From: Euryodendron excelsum
Taxonomy: Eukaryota; Streptophyta; Magnoliopsida; Ericales; Pentaphylacaceae
Direction of reading: 5' to 3'
NCBI GenBank assembly: GCA_033060915.1
Contig: CM065385.1
Coordinates: 13,638,501 to 13,702,500, forward strand
Length of the DNA stretch: 64,000 bases
Numbering within the stretch: the first letter of the stretch is position 1; each line of letters starts with the position of its first letter. Shown here one piece after another: positions 1 to 10,911 of the stretch. The position numbers and the translations under genes are program-made. The notes beneath the pieces are model-generated. The model ran no database searches, was not told the DNA's origin, and was given only the letters and a program-made list of their open reading frames with translations.

Positions 1-2429
1 CTAGACTTAAGAAAGAGACTTAGGAAAGATTTGACTTGACTTGGAAGGTTTAAGAGATTAGGAAAGATTAGATTTAGGAAATGTTTGAATTAGGAAAGGT
101 CCGATTTAGGAAAGTTTTGAATTAGGAAAGGTCTGATTTAATAAAGTTATCTAATTAGGAAAGTTTCATTTTTGGAAAGTTTCGAATTAAAAAGTTTTCA
201 AAATTAGAAAAGTTTTAAATTAAGAAAGTTTCAACTTAGGAAAGTTTTGAATTAGGAAAGATTCAACTTAGGAAAATTTTGAATTAGGAAAGGTTTAGAA
301 TTTAGAAAGTTTCCAGTTAAGAAAGTTTTGAATTTTGGAATGTTTTGAAATAGGGAAGTTTTGAAAGTGGGAAGGTTTAGAAAATCGGGAAGTGTTGAAA
401 ATAAGAAAGTTTTGAGTTTAGAAAGTTTTGGATTTAGAAAGTTTTAGAGTTTTAGTTTTAGAACATCTTGAGAATAGGAAAGGTTTGTGTTTAGGAAAAG
501 TTTGGAAAGTATAGATTTGGAGAGTTAAGATTTGGAAAAGGGGTAGAATTAGGAAAGATTTGAAAGCTTAATGTTTAAGGAAAGATTTGAAAGTTTTAGG
601 AAACTTAAGATTGGTAGAAGGTTAGGAAGGAGTTGAATTAGGAAAAATTTTGAATTTTGAAATTTAAGGAAAGACTTAAAGTTTAGGTTTAGGAAACTTA
701 TGGTTTAGGAAGGTAGGAAATTAGGAAGGAGTTGAATTAGGAAAGGTTTGGGTTAGGAAGGGATGGAATTTTGTTTCTAAAAGAGAAGGTTTGAATTTGT
801 TTCCAAAAATGGGGGACGAGATATAGTTTCCTAAATGGGAAATTGGATTTGGTTACCTAAAGGGAATATTTGATTTGACAAGGATTTGGAAAGGGGAGTT
901 TCTAGAAACCCTAGATTTGAAAGACTATAGTTTTGACGTAGAAAAAAGGTTTTGAAAATGCGTATAGTTTGGGTGTAGAAAACGAGAGATTTTGGAAACC
1001 TAGGTTTGGAGCAAAGTTTGAAAACCATGTTTTTGGAAGGAAAAATTAGGGTTTCCTAATTGTGAGTTCTGGGGCTTGACTTGGGCTCTAAGAAAAGAGT
1101 TTTTAGAAAGTGCGTTTTCGGAAACGAAGGTTTTCTAGAAGGGAATCCTAGGGAGAAGTTTTTGGAAAGTGAATTTGAAGATAGAGTTTTTGGAAAAAGA
1201 TTTTAAAGAGAAGGAGTTTTTGGAAAGTGTGTTTTTGGAAACGAGTTTCTTGGAAGGAAAATCCTAGAGGGGAATTTCTAGAAGGGAGATTTTGGGAAAG
1301 AGAGTTTTTGGAAAGATTTTTGGAGAGAATTTTTCTAGGAAAGAGACCTAGGGAACGTTTTTGAAAAGTGGACTTTGAAGAGAGCATTTTGGAAAGGAGT
1401 TGAAAAAGGGAGTTTGGAAAAATAGACTTTTGGAGGGAGTTTTTGAAAACAAATTTGGAAAGAAGAGTTTTAGGGAAGTATGTTGAAAAAGAAGATTTTT
1501 AGGAAGAGATTTTTGAAGAGAGAGTTTTTGGAAGGTGTAAAAACATCTCACTTTCCTAAAGCAATTGTAACCATAAGAGGGCTAGAACCACTTTAGGAAA
1601 GCGGTTTTGAAAACAACAAGAGTTAAAAAATATGGACCATGAAAGTTACTTCAAATATAACACTTTCCTAAAGCAATCCTAGCTATGGAAAAGCTAGAAT
1701 CACCCTAGGATTGTGATTTTGAAAACAAGTTTTTGAAAAGGAAATTTTGATGCAATTTTGAAAACAAGTTTGAAAACGATTTTGAAGACAACTTTGAAAA
1801 CGATTTTTGGAAGATGCAAGATCATAATATGCACAATACAAATTTGGGGTCGTGAACATACAAGGCTAAGGCTTCACCATATAATCAAGGGGGTCGAACC
1901 CACGTGGTCTCTGGTTAGACTAGAAGAAAGCCCCCGACACGGTGACTCTCCAATAGTCTAATCCTACATATGGACCGGGAGTGCCCTTGTTTCAAGTATG
2001 CAAAGAAAAAAGGGGGGGGGGGGAAGAGATGGGGGATTAAAATAGAGAAAACCCAAGTGGGTTAGGAGAGAGAGAGAGAGGGGGAAGTGCAGAAATTTAA
2101 ATGGAGAACCTACCATGTATCTTGTTTATTTTGCGCGCCTTGCTTTCTTCGGTCTTCGTCTTGATCTTCGTCTTCAATCTTCAAGAGCCGCTTTCAATCT
2201 TCAAAGTTCATATTACAACTCTTCAAGTCTTCGAAGGAGGGTTGAAGGTTAGTGTATGAGTGTATGGGGGTGTGTATGAGTGTAGAGGAGGCTAGGGTTT
2301 AGTGTATGGTGGCTACGGTTTGGAAAACCTAAGGAGGCTAGGGTTTAGGGAGTGTTCGAGCTCTGTATATCGAACTATAGGATTTTTAGATTGAGTTTAC
2401 GAACCTCTTTCACGTTGGAAGAGGCTCTG

Positions 2430-2438
2430 TATTTATAG
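2430..2438 (-). promoter_or_regulatory. LTR TATA box
   Basis: Reads CTATAAATA on the minus strand, followed by ACAGAGCC as in the other LTR copies. A GGCGCC palindrome (2492-2512) lies just upstream in the LTR sense. Conservation of this block across copies supports a core promoter. Confidence 0.7.
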
Positions 2439-2491
2439 AGGTTGGACAACACTGGCGCCTGTTGCAGTGGCGCCAGGCCAAAATTTACACT

Positions 2492-2512
2492 GGCGCCACT
2501 AAGAGTGGCGCC
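2492..2512. repeat. GGCGCC palindrome upstream of LTR TATA box
   Basis: Two arms GGCGCCACT and AGTGGCGCC surround a 3-base centre. The same arrangement recurs upstream of the TATA box in other LTR copies, for example 62169-62189, and as a paired variant GGTGCCACT/AGTGGCACC at 19769-19789. Confidence 0.8.
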
Positions 2513-3347
2513 AGGCCATTTTTTGGCTTGGCGCCACCAGCCATTTAGGAAATGTTTAAGGTCGGCAAGCAACGTATCTTTGACTAGATTTGGGCGCCTG
2601 TACTAGTGACTACCATGCAATTTTTAGCTTGGCTTCACTAGGAGTGACTCTGGAAAGTCCGGAATGGTGTTTGGAAGACCGGGACTGACCTGGAAGGCCG
2701 AAAAAGAGCAGGAACACTTAAAATAGTGTTCTGGAGGTATTTGACTTGAAAAATGAGGATACGATGAGTCGGAAGGGTTAACCCGGCCTTTAAGGGCAAA
2801 ACGGTCAATCGAATCGGGAAGCTACCAGGATAGACTCGGACTGTCCCGGAAGAAGACTCGAGATTTGGAAACATTATTCAGAATGTTCCCAGAGGTTGCC
2901 GGTTTGATTCCCAGAGCCAGTGTGGTCAGAAAAGGTGACCGGCCCACCAGGAGCAAAACAGTCATTTTGTATCGGGTTGGCCGGAACTGACTCAGAACGA
3001 TCCGAAAGGATAAAGAAAGGTTTAGAACACTATAAAAAGTATTCTCGGGAAGTTACCGGTTTGATACCCAGAGCCAGTTTGGTTCTTGGGGCGTTCGGAT
3101 GCCTAGGGGCAAAATGGTCATCTTGACTGGAAAGTCTCGAAAAAGGTCTAAGAGGCAGTTTGGTCATTTTTCACCGAAGTGGGCTAACAGACACTGGTGT
3201 TGACCTGGGTTTTGAGTGTTTTCGCCACTCTGACGGTAGTTGTCATGACACAGGGGTTTGTTAGCAATTCCCTATATCGACCTATTTGTGAGTATTTCCG
3301 CTACTCTAACGATTGTGATATTTGCAAGTATTTTCGCTACTTAGACC

Positions 3348-3793
3348 ATCTCGAGGAATAAACTGTCTTGAGAGAGGGATTGAAAAAGGAACTTATCGTC
3401 TCCCAGAAGACGTGCTTGAGTTGGAACTGTCTCGAGGAATAAACTGTCTCGAGATAGGGATTGGAAAGGGGACTTGTCGTCTCCGAGAAGATGTGCCTGA
3501 GTTGGAACTGTCTCGAGAAACAAACTGTCTCGAGAGAGGGATTGGAAAGGGGACTTACCGTTTCCGAAAAGAGGTGCTTGAATTGGAACCGTCTCGAGGA
3601 ATAAACTGTCTCGAGAGAGGGATTGGAAAGGGGACTTACCGTCTTTGAAAAGACGCGCCTGATTTGGAACCGTCTCGAGGAATAAACAGTCTCGAGAGAG
3701 GGATTGGAAAGGGGACCTACCATCTTCGAAAAGACGCGCCTGATTTGGAATCGTCTCGAGGAATAAACAGTCTCTAGAGAGGGATTGGAAAGG
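3348..3793 (-). repeat. 81-bp tandem repeat array in LTR
   Basis: About five and a half units with period 81 (CTCGAGGAATAAACTGTCTC recurs at about 3350, 3431, 3512, 3593, 3674 and 3755). Each unit has two CTCGAG palindromes. Because 81 is a multiple of three the array stays open in several frames on both strands. The ORFs there are by-products of the period and not genes. Confidence 0.9.
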
Positions 3794-3955
3794 AAAGGAC
3801 AATGCCCCTAAGGGCATTTTGGTGGGCCCATGAGGCGATGGACAAACGGGATTTGGACTTAAAAAGTTGATTTCAATTGGAATATGCCCACAATGACTTA
3901 AAAACAAGTTTGGACGGAGTGTAGACTGCCGAGCGGTCATAAATGGGGTGCTTAC

Positions 3956-5933
3956 AGTTATACATGTCATGGATGCATTTGTATTACACGTATATAGGTT
4001 ATTTACAAAGAATATCCTAGGATTGCCCAAGGCCCATACTCTCAAGATTCTATTTCCCTTCCAGGATTCTGCCCCATTTGGTTTTGTCCCATTCTCATCG
4101 GGGTGTGATAGCATTTGCACCATTCTTTAGGGATCTTGACCTTTTGGTTTTCCATCTATTATCTTATCACTACTTTCTACAGGGTTGCTATGTGCGGTTT
4201 TTTTTACCTCATTTGGTTTTCTCTATTAGATTTTCAAAATGCCACCGTGGCTTGAGCGACAATTCGCATGCCCTTTGCAGAGCGATAAACAACTTGGCCT
4301 TCAATCTGAGAAGACTTCTTTTAGGACCGTAATGCAGTCTGGGTTTAGGGGTTGTATAAAATGAAGGGATATTTAGGCTCAAAGATTTTCTTTTAGTGGG
4401 TTGTTTAAACCAAAACCATCTAAGCACACTTTGAAGCATGAGATTGCCCCTGCATTCCTCCCCAATTCTCCTTTCTCATCCTACTTGTCTTGGTATTGTT
4501 CAGGCTTATTTGGACTAAGCAATTTTCTTTTATCAGAGAGGATTTTAATTTGGACCATAACGTAGGCTAGGTTAAGGGGTTTATGAATGAAAGGGTATGA
4601 AGGCTCAAACATTATCACTAGTGGGATTTTGAAAGACCAATGATCACCTTTGGCAACTTAACTTCTATTCCCTACTTTCTTCTTTCTTTCCACCTCCTTT
4701 TGTTCTTCTAGGTTGTTCTCTGCCTTCTTATTGGATTTTTTCATCAAGAAATTTGTTCCTAAGTCAACTTTTAGAGATGTCAACTTTTTTCATTTATATT
4801 TTTGGATGACAGTATCTTCTTTTGAAGATTACCACAAACACAATATCTTCTTTACTAGAGACGCCTTTGATGCCATAACTTCTTGAAAATCACCACTTTC
4901 ATCATTGCTCATTAGTTCCTACTCATGACTTTTGCCTTAACCCAATGCGGGCGGTGATCATATGGTTGGTTTTCTTAAGAAATGAAACCAGCTCAAGTGG
5001 ACTTTACAAAGGGATTCTTTTGTGTATGGTAGCAGAATTGAAGGTCTCTCATCATTTCAAATTGAATTGCTTAGTCCATAAAGCCTTTGTTCAAAATTTA
5101 GACAATATTTCTAGAGATGGTATGTTTTTGCCAATGAACTCCTATATATTCTATCAAATCAACTACCCTGTGCTTACCCCAGTGTGGGTAGTGGTTCCTG
5201 GTTTGGGGATATCTAACAAAAATCACTTACGGCTCTAGTGGGTTGAGCAATGGGTAGTGTTTATTTCTTTATGGATGAATAGAACAATGGCTTCCCATCA
5301 TTTTGAGGACTCGGCTGCCCATTGCTTAGCCAGGATATCACTCAAGTGTCACATCTTGAATAAGCTTTGCACTTCTTTGTTGAGTTTGTCTTCTTCCTCT
5401 CTCTCGCACTCATTTTCTCTCAAAGGTTTTAACCCCCATTGAATTGGTTGCCCATGCTATCCCATCCTTCAAGTCAAGTCATTACAAAATGGGAAAGAAT
5501 CCCTCAAAGTAATAATCATCTACAAGAGTAAAAGGGATAAACTGAAAACTACTTCTTTTTGATTATGATAGTATGGCATGCAATGTTCATTTAAATAAGA
5601 TATGGAAGAAATAGAAAGATATAAAGAAAATAAATGATTTTTGTGAAAACATCCCTTTTCTGGTGAGCCTTTTTGTGAGAACCCTTAATAGGGTATTGGG
5701 ACTATGCCATCCTCTTTGGTGCTTCATTTGCCAGATGTATCAACGGAGGGTGAATTGACAAATCTTTTATGGCGTTTGGCATGCATTTGAAAGTTAGAAG
5801 ATTCTGTTGTGGCAATGCACGGGTCTGACAGAATTTTGCAAATGGTGAAGTCCTTTTTCCATAATATAGGTTTGGCCTTTTCCAATAACTAGGCTTATCT
5901 TTGCATGAGAATGAATTGGGCAGTGTAAGCACC
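3956..5933 (-). mobile_element. Internal spacer of a minus-strand element, copy 1
   Basis: Non-coding DNA closely matching 16125-16200 joined to 41174-41591 and 45024-46510. Part of it (about 4930-5340) also resembles the reverse complement of 30700-31080, the spacer downstream of gag in the complete element. It is therefore internal retrotransposon DNA and not a host gene. At 4031-4035 (GGCCC, followed by ATACTCTC) it carries the uninterrupted form of the site into which the 16201-41173 solo LTR inserted. It ends abruptly at 5933, where an LTR begins. Confidence 0.75.
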
Positions 5934-5985
5934 CCATTTTTGCCCACTCGGTCCAATTCTAGTGGGCATTTTAGGCCTCCTAGGG
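5934..5985 (+). mobile_element. Plus-strand LTR start fragment
   Basis: Starts exactly with TGTAAGCACCCCATTTTTGC, the LTR left end. After about 30 bases it jumps to CGGTCCAATTCTAGTGGGCA, which in the plus LTR at 10912 lies about 190 bases in. Sequence beyond about 5985 has the opposite orientation. This is a deleted and rearranged end. The right limit is approximate. Confidence 0.65.
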
Positions 5986-8900
5986 TTTAGGTTACTTAGG
6001 AATGGAACATGTAGTTGAATAGGGAATGATTTGATTTAAATTTGAAAAGTTCGATTTTAGAAAATTGGATTCAAGAAAGGTTCGAATTAGGAAAGTTGGA
6101 AAAACGATTTGATTTGATTAGAAAACACTTGACTTGGAATGATTTGGAAAGTTAAGATTTAGGAAAGGTTAGACTTAGAAAAGCTTTAAATTAGGAATGT
6201 TTCAACATAAGAAAGTTTCATTTTAGGAAAGTGCCAAATAAGAAAGTGTTATCTTAGGAAAGTTTTCAAATTAGGAAAGAGTTGGCTTTGGAAAGATTTC
6301 AATTTGAGAAAGTTTGAATTTAGAAAGCTTGAACTTAGGAATGTTTTGAATTTAGAAAGATTTGAATCCTATTTCCTAAAGTAGAAGATTAGATTTTATT
6401 TTCAAAAATAGATGATTTGATATGGTTTCTAAAATTAAAAGATTTGATCAAGTTTCCTAAGTTGAAAGATTTGATCTAATTTCCTAGTTTAGAGGATTGG
6501 ATTTGGCATGGAATTGGAAAGGTTGAATTTTGAAAATATTGGATTTGGAAAGCCATGATTTGGTGTAGAGCAAGAGATTTTGGAATTCTAAAATTTGATG
6601 CAAAAGTGGAAGTCATGATTTTAGAAAAGAGAATTAGGGTTTCCTAACCATGGAATCTAGGGCTTGACTTGGACTCTAAGAAAAAGAGTTTTTGGAAAGA
6701 AGATCTTTTGAAGAGAGTTTCTAGAAAGGAAACTTGAAGAGAGTTTTTAGAAAGTGGATTTTTGAAGAGAGCTTTTTGGAAAGGAGTTTGAAAAGAGTTT
6801 TTGAAAAATAGATTCTTCAAGGGAGCTTTTTGGAAAGAAGTTTGAAAAGTAATTTGGAGAATGACTTGAATATGAACTCTTGAAAACTTTTGAATATCTC
6901 ACTTTCCTAAAATGATTCTAACCATAAAGAGATTAGAACCATTCTAAGTTGGTGGTTTTGAAAACAACATGTATTTGAAATATGGACCATTATGATCACA
7001 TTGAATATCACACTTTCTTAAACAACCCTAACTATGGAATTGCTAGAATTATCTTAAGATTATGGTTTTGATGAAAAGCAATTTAGCGTTTACACCCAAA
7101 ATATGGACCTTGATGGTCACAATGAATATAACACTTTACTAAAATAACTCTAACCATGTAATGGCTAGAATCACTTTAAGATTGTGATTTTGAAAAAGAG
7201 ATTTTGAATGTAAATTTGAAAGAGGATTTTGACGCAAGTTTTGAAAACCACTTTGAAACCAAGTTTTGGAGGCTTGTAATGAGTGTATGGAGTGTGTGGA
7301 TGTTTAGGGTTTAAGTGTATAGATGCTAGGGTTTGGAGAGACTTCAAGCTCTATAATTTGAAAAGTAGAGCTTTTGGACTGAGTTTTCGGACCCTTTTCA
7401 CATAGGGGGATGGTCTGTATTTATAGACAGAGGACTAGCTTGGCGCTTGTTGAAGTGGCGCCAAGGCAAAATTCATTCTAGTGCCACTAAAAGTGGCGCC
7501 AGCCACTTAGGAAAGTTTTAAGGGCGGCAAGCAATGTATCTTTCAAACCTTGATACGCAAGGTAGAAGATTTTGGGCGCTTGTATTAGTGACTACCATAT
7601 AATTTTTGGCTTGGCTCCACTAGGAGTGACTTCGGAAGGTCCGAGAGGTCGGGAATGGTCCGGAAGGCTAGAAATGGATAGAAACCCTTGAAATAGCGTC
7701 CCAGGGTAACAGACATGAAAAATAATGTCAGGATTGTTAAAGTGGTTAGTTGAGTCATTAGGGGCAAAACGGTCCACTGAACCAAAAGCCACCGAAATGG
7801 ACTTGGAATGACTCATTAGAGGACTTCAAGGCTGGAAACACTATCTAGGGTGTTCTTGGGAGTTGTCAATTTGATACCCAGAGCCGGTGTGGTTGAAAAA
7901 GGCGACCGGCCCACTAGAGGTAAAACGGTTATTTTGCACCGGGTTTGTCAGAACAGACTCAGAATGCTTTGGAAAGGTGCTAGAAGGTTTATAATACTGT
8001 TATAAGCATTCTCAGGAGATAATCGGTTTGATACCCAAAGTTGGTGTGGTTCTTGGAGGCACTCGGATGCCTAGGGGCAAAATAGTTATTTTGATCGGAT
8101 GGTCCCAGAATTAGTCCGGAACCGACTGGAAGGCACTTGGATATGCTGGATCGTCATTGCGATGATATTGGAAAGGTAGACTTATCGCTCTGAGAACTTA
8201 GATATTTTCTCGAGAAGCGTGCTAGAAAAGTCCCAATGGGTAGTTTGGTCATTTTACACCAGAGTGGGCTAGCAAGAACCGATGTTGACCTAGGTTTTGA
8301 GTGTATCCATCACTCTGGCAGTTTGTGATGAGTTATCTTCTAATGGTATCTTGTCCTTCGGTAAATGTGTCACGACCAAGAAGCGAGTTTGGTTCCGTGA
8401 CATAGGGGGTTTGTTGACAATTTCCAATGTCAACCTGTTTATAAGTGTTTCCACCACTCTAATAGTTGTGATGTTTGCGAGTGTTTCCACCACTTTGATA
8501 GTGCGCGTTCATTTCGGAGACTGCCTTATCTCGAGAAGCTGCTCGATGGACTTATCGTTTGAGGGATCAACTTTCTTGAAAGACATGTCGGGTAATGAAC
8601 ATTCTTCATTGGCGGGCTAGTTGGCACCAAAGGTGGGCGATTCGACCATCTCGAGGACTTAGGTTCTGTCCCAGTCGACAGGGTTGAAGGGACTTACCAT
8701 TCCAAAGAGTTTATCAGAAAATGTGTCGGACTGGATGGTCTTACCACCTAAGGAATTAACTTTCTCGAAAGGCATGCCAGATTTGATCTGGATTGAAATT
8801 GGATTTGAAATTGGATTTGAGATTGAAATGGGGACTTATCATCTCTATTAAGACGTGCCAACTGGAATAAGACTAAATAATGCCACAAGGGCATTTTGGT

Positions 8901-9058
8901 CATTTTGCCTCTATTGGGCCTTTTGGGCTCGCGAACTGATTGATTGATTGGATTTGAGATTGAACGACTGATTTTGACTTGAATGTGTCTGTGTCAGTTT
9001 GAATGTCAGTCTAGTTAGGTCGGAGATTGCTGAGCAGAAAAAAAATGAGATACTTACA
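5986..9058 (-). mobile_element. Truncated minus-strand LTR (3' LTR of a minus element)
   Basis: The order matches the other minus LTRs: degenerate AGGAAAGTTT body, GGCGCC-type repeat, TATA, 157-bp-like units, then GATACTTACA at the end (9049-9058). About the first 1 kb (plus-strand left side) is missing and replaced by the opposed fragment at 5934. It is followed at once by a reverse-oriented polypurine tract, so this was the 3' LTR of an element running right to left. It lacks the long 81-bp and 29-bp arrays. Confidence 0.8.
7418..7426 (-). promoter_or_regulatory. LTR TATA box
   Basis: CTATAAATA on the minus strand in the conserved promoter block of the 5986-9058 LTR, with the SCGCCA-rich repeats just upstream in LTR sense (7440-7505). 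Confidence 0.6.
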
Positions 9059-9077
9059 GTTGCCCCTCTTTTTCTGT
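9059..9077 (-). other. Polypurine tract (minus)
   Basis: The minus strand reads ACAGAAAAAGAGGGGCAAC immediately before the LTR that starts at 9058. The complete element has the same purine run before its 3' LTR at 35531. This is the expected plus-strand priming site. Confidence 0.75.
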
Positions 9078-10443
9078 ATTTGCTTTACGAAGATAGAAAA
9101 CGATAAAGTAAGAGTCCCATGTTGACCGCAAGGCAATCGCAGTGACGGAATTGGAAGTTTTGAGCTTGAAAACTTGGTTATTTAGATCAGAAATTTTGAA
9201 AACTTGATTTTGAAATTGAAGTTGATTATATTGACTTGATTTTTGGAATCGCTTTATGAAATGGGTTGATTTGGATTTTGTATTTAGAAGGGTTTGGAAA
9301 ACCTTTGAAACTTGGAACGAAACTTTAAAGGAAAAATTTTGAAAACCTATAATTTTGAAAATAGGCTTTTTGAGGCAAAAACTTGAAAACCCGAAGAATT
9401 TGAAAGTAGGGCTTTTGAAGGAAAAGCTGAGGAAACCTAGGAGATATTTTCTAGAATGAAACTTTTTAAGAAATTAAGTTGTGGAAAATCGGGAAAATGA
9501 TTTTGAAATGAAGCCTCTTTTATTTTATATTATTATTATTATTATTTATTTTTGAAGGAAGGAGTTAGAAAACATAGAAATGTATTTTGGAAATCAAAAT
9601 TTTTCAAGGAAAAAGTTAAGAAAGCCTTGAGAATGGGGCCTTTTTGGCAGAGAAGACTTTGAGAAACTTGAGAGGAAAATGTTTGAAATAAAGACAGAGT
9701 TGAAAATTTTGATAAGAAATCTTTTTGAAAGAAAAGAGATAAAACCTTTGAATATAGGGCCTTTTTGACAAAGAAGATCCCGAGAAACTCGAGGAGGCCT
9801 AAAACTATTGAAGGAAAAACTGAGGAAAAATTTAAAAAATGGAATTTTGAATAAAAACTTTTAAGGGAAATATTTTTAGAAATTTTTTTAAATGGATCTT
9901 GGGGTTTAGAAAACTTCAAAATTGACAAGAACTTTGGAATGAAGTAATTTTGGGAATTTGAAACCTTGAAAATCTTGAGGATTGCTTTTGAAGAAGACTT
10001 CTTTGGAGGAAGAATTTTTAGGAAACCTTGAAACTCGATTCCAATAGAAATCTTTTTGAGGAAGAAACTTGAGATGGCCTTTGATTGAAAATTTTTGAGA
10101 TTTATTTTGAAATGAACTTTTGATTTTGAATTAGAAACTACTTTGATTTGAAACTTGGGAAAAAAGTGTAGAAAATTCGATTTCACTCAAAATTTTACTT
10201 TTTGAAGGCAAAATGTTAAAAAAATTCATTTTGACTTGAGATTGGAAATTTGGAAGATAAAATGTTTAGAAAATTCATTTTGACTCAAAATTTGAATTTT
10301 TTGAGACAAGAAGTATAGAAAATTCATTTAACTCAAAATTTGAAATCTTTTTCACTTTTTCCTTTTTCATTATTTTTTTGTCTCTTACCTTTTTGAACTA
10401 TATTTACCATATTTTGACATTCTTACCTTGATTTGGCTTTCAG
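9078..10443 (+). other. 5' region and presumed intron of antisense PMD-type gene, degraded copy
   Basis: The first about 50 bases match the reverse complement of 35461-35513 in the complete element. The rest is low-complexity DNA dominated by TTTTGAAAAC-like words and carries no credible gene. An open frame at 9542-10186 on the minus strand is rich in Phe, Lys and Ser and simply follows the base bias. The stretch ends with a good splice acceptor (GGCTTTCAG, AG at 10442-10443) just before the start codon at 10445. Confidence 0.55.
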
Positions 10444-10444
10444 G

Positions 10445-10684
10445 ATGGCTGACATGGGCAATGACGGTTCAAAGAAGAGACACCAGTCCAAGAAGCGGGT
10501 CCGTACAGATTCGGTAGGCAGCTGTAGTCATTTTAAAGGTAGCCAGGGATCAGCTATCCGAGCATCCCCTAGTCAGAGCGGAAGGGGGAGTAGGCCTCTA
10601 GTCGACCCCTTCCCTCCTGTCAAGTCAGCCTTTGAAGAGGAGATGGATGTTGAGGATGAGGCACCGGAACTTGGAGATCACTAA
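10445..10684 (+). pseudogene. Truncated copy of the antisense PMD-type gene, N-terminal exon
   Basis: An 80-codon frame starting MADMGNDGSKKR, directly after a splice-acceptor-like CAG. It is clearly homologous to the N-terminus of the antisense gene in the complete element (start codon at 34184 there). Shared blocks are MAD..DGS, RTDS, GSR..VDPFP, AF.EE.DVE and P.LGD. The region is basic and Ser-rich, then acidic, with no recognised fold; the PMD part that should follow is absent. The frame stops at TAA 10682-10684, right where element sequence gives way to an 18-bp LTR remnant, so a deletion removed the rest of the gene. It runs opposite to its host element, as in the complete copy. Amino-acid-level similarity between diverged copies argues this exon was once under coding constraint. 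Confidence 0.65.
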
Positions 10685-10690
10685 GTGGAC

Positions 10691-10708
10691 AAAAATAAGG
10701 TGCTCACA
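10691..10708 (-). mobile_element. 18-bp remnant of a minus-strand 3' LTR
   Basis: AAAAATAAGGTGCTCACA corresponds to the terminal AAAAATGGGGTGCTTACA of other minus LTRs and is followed directly by a reverse PPT. Almost the whole LTR has been deleted. Confidence 0.6.
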
Positions 10709-10727
10709 ACTGCCCCTCTTTTTCTGT
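10709..10727 (-). other. Polypurine tract (minus), older element
   Basis: The minus strand reads ACAGAAAAAGAGGGGCAGT next to the LTR remnant. It marks the 3' end of the internal region of the older minus element that runs to 48514. Confidence 0.65.
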
Positions 10728-10744
10728 CTTTAACCGATATTTCG

Positions 10745-10911
10745 CTTGGCGAAATCATACTCATTTGGGGAAATTGATGCTTCTTGAATCGGCACTTCGT
10801 CTAATATAATGATGCTCTTCTGGGGAAGTCTAAGGTTGACGTCTTGAGACTGCTACTTCTTGAACCAACACTGCTTCTGGCGGAACGATGCCCTTCTATG
10901 GAAGTCCAAGG
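10745..10911. repeat. ~65-bp minisatellite, left part
   Basis: Units begin CTTCTTGAACC.. and end GGAAGTCCAAGGTTG... Two to three diverged units are present here. The array is split by the solo LTR and continues at 15394. Minisatellites near the 3' end of the internal region are typical of Tat/Ogre elements. Confidence 0.7.

Larger units (their letters stand above)
1..3955 (-). mobile_element. Large Tat/Ogre-like LTR, minus orientation, cut by the window start
   Basis: On the minus strand the LTR starts at 3955 with TGTAAGCACCCCATTT, the same start seen in seven other copies here. It then runs through the 81-bp repeats (3348-3793), a few 157-bp-type repeats (about 2880-3180), the GGCGCC palindrome, a TATA box, and the degenerate TTTCCTAA-rich body (about 1-1560). 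By comparison with 58619-63794, roughly the last 1 kb of the LTR lies outside the window. The base following the LTR opens GTTAT (3956-3960), the probable target duplication, whose partner is off-window. Whether this is a solo LTR or one end of a full element cannot be decided. Confidence 0.85.

Noticed and set aside
3341..4123. Long minus-strand ORF (260 codons) and its partners in other frames
   Set aside because: It runs through the 81-bp array and the LTR start. A period divisible by three keeps frames open on both strands, and the product is a repeat of the unit.
8290..8620. Overlapping ORFs on both strands
   Set aside because: They lie in diverged LTR hairpin and repeat DNA that matches other LTR copies.
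9542..10186. Minus-strand ORF of 214 codons
   Set aside because: Phe/Lys/Ser-rich low-complexity product from biased intron-like DNA; no homologous frame in the complete element.
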